7,004 nt of DNA. It comes from Comamonadaceae bacterium. Lineage in GTDB: Bacteria > Pseudomonadota > Gammaproteobacteria > Burkholderiales > Burkholderiaceae_C. The stretch spans positions 1-7,004 of the forward strand of contig CANHKH010000176.1 of the NCBI GenBank assembly GCA_947460165.1, read 5' to 3'. Under the pieces are notes generated by a model, which was not told the origin of the DNA, ran no database searches, and worked only from the letters and a program-made list of their open reading frames with translations. Made by a program: the position numbers and the translations under genes. This document shows positions 5,971-7,004 of this stretch, piece after piece (positions within the stretch are counted from its first letter, which is position 1; every line of letters starts with the position of its first letter).

Positions 5971-7004
5971 ATGGCGACAGCCTTGCCAGACATCCACTAC
6001 CGCGTTGAGATTGCCGACCTTCATGCGCACCTGTTTCGCGTCACGCTGACCGTGGCCAAGCCCCTGCCCCAGCAGCGGTTCAGCTTGCCGGTGTGGATCC
6101 CCGGCAGCTACATGGTGCGGGAGTTTTCCGGGCAGCTGCAACAACTGCAAGCCCGCCAAGGCCGACCAGAGGTGGCGCTGACGCAGCTGGACAAATGCAC
6201 TTGGCAAGCCGATGCCAAGCCTTCACGCCCCTTGACGCTGAGCTGGGAGGTCTACGCCAACGACCCCTCGGTGCGCACAGCCATGCTGGGCCACGAGCGG
6301 GGATTTTTCAACGCCACCAGCTTGTGCCTGCGGGTCGAAGGCCAGGAATCTGTGCCGCACAGATTAGAGATCCCCGCACCCAAAAGCCTCAAAGCTTTCA
6401 AAGGCTGGACCCTGGCCACCGGCTTGACGCCCCTGGAGGTGGACGCGCAAGGCTTTGGGGTGTACCTGGCGAGCGGCTATGACGAGTTGGCCGACTGCCC
6501 GGTCACCCTGGGCGTTCTGTGGAGTGGCAGCTTCAAGGCCGGTGGGGTGTCGCACCGCCTGGTGGTCTCGGGCGCGGCGCCCACCTTTGACAGCGAAAAA
6601 TTGCTGGCCGACACGCAAAAAATCTGCGAGACCCAGATCCGCTTTTGGCACGGCACCAAAAAGCCGCCGTTCAAGCACTACGTTTTCATGCTGCATGTGG
6701 TGGCCGACGGCTACGGCGGCTTGGAGCACCGCAACTCCACCGCCTTGATTTGCAATCGGCGCGATCTGCCGGTGCGCGGCGAGGCCAAGGTGTCCGAGGG
6801 CTACACCACCCTGCGCGGCCTCATCAGCCACGAGTATTTCCACACCTGGAACGTCAAGCGCCTGCGGCCTGTTGAATTTGCCCGCTACGACTACACGCAA
6901 GAAAACTACACGCGCCTGCTGTGGTTTTTTGAGGGTTTCACCAGCTACTACGACGACCTGCTGCTCAGGCGCGCGGGCCTGCTGGACAACGCCGGCTACC
7001 TCAA
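5971..7004 (+). CDS. M61-family metallopeptidase (glycyl aminopeptidase type), 3' end outside window
   Basis: The frame is open from ATG 5971 to the window end, giving 344 codons of a family usually near 600 residues with a C-terminal PDZ domain. The N-terminal beta-rich part contains LPVWIPGSYMVREFSG (31-46), a signature of this family. The catalytic region has GYGGLEHRNST (247-257), the probable substrate N-terminus site, and the zinc motif HEYFH (287-291) followed by TWNVKRLRP. FFEGFTSYYDD (319-329) supplies the third zinc ligand, E321. All expected zinc and catalytic residues are present. M61 enzymes are zinc peptidases of the gluzincin group; the studied Sphingomonas enzyme releases N-terminal Gly or Ala. 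No signal peptide is visible, so a cytoplasmic location is inferred. It begins 5 bp after dsbC without a good Shine-Dalgarno sequence, which suggests translation coupled to dsbC. Confidence 0.92.
   Translation, partial: MATALPDIHYRVEIADLHAHLFRVTLTVAKPLPQQRFSLPVWIPGSYMVREFSGQLQQLQARQGRPEVALTQLDKCTWQADAKPSRPLTLSWEVYANDPSVRTAMLGHERGFFNATSLCLRVEGQESVPHRLEIPAPKSLKAFKGWTLATGLTPLEVDAQGFGVYLASGYDELADCPVTLGVLWSGSFKAGGVSHRLVVSGAAPTFDSEKLLADTQKICETQIRFWHGTKKPPFKHYVFMLHVVADGYGGLEHRNSTALICNRRDLPVRGEAKVSEGYTTLRGLISHEYFHTWNVKRLRPVEFARYDYTQENYTRLLWFFEGFTSYYDDLLLRRAGLLDNAGYL

Overview
The window looks like ordinary chromosomal DNA from a GC-rich betaproteobacterium, most likely Burkholderiales and probably Comamonadaceae (Limnohabitans/Rhodoferax/Acidovorax-like). 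This rests on the strong G/C preference at third codon positions, the presence of a Bug-type (TctC) solute receptor, a family greatly expanded in that group, and a UbiH-like hydroxylase / DsbC / M61 peptidase gene string that I recall as typical there. The taxonomic call is inference; there is no rRNA or other marker gene.

Layout. Positions 1-381 hold no gene I can support; this stretch is visibly poorer in G/C than the rest and carries one imperfect 12-bp tandem repeat. Next is a short reading frame (382/409-666, +) that encodes only the first half of an AraC-type DNA-binding domain. A Bug-family periplasmic solute receptor follows (849-1805, +), with a GC-rich hairpin just after its stop. 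Then comes a 12-helix major facilitator transporter (1911-3119, +). It converges, with a 7-bp gap, on a YcbX/mARC-like MOSC-domain protein (3127-4029, -). A 74-bp divergent intergenic region separates that gene from a tight three-gene + strand run: a UbiH/UbiF-like FAD hydroxylase (4104-5216), the periplasmic disulfide isomerase DsbC (5225-5965), and an M61 metallopeptidase (5971 onward, cut by the window end). Gaps in this run are 8 and 5 bp, so it is probably one operon.

How the parts relate. The Bug receptor and the MFS carrier may both handle small organic solutes, but each has its own leader and neither has a linked catabolic enzyme here, so no substrate can be named. The hydroxylase/DsbC/M61 run joins unrelated functions (quinone-type hydroxylation, periplasmic disulfide repair, cytoplasmic peptide hydrolysis) and looks like a conserved housekeeping neighbourhood rather than a dedicated pathway.

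I found no mobile element, CRISPR array, tRNA, rRNA or defence system, and nothing I would call a new biological system. The points most worth a second look are the half-size AraC protein, the altered FAD motifs and possible leaderless start of the hydroxylase, and the possible lipobox in DsbC.
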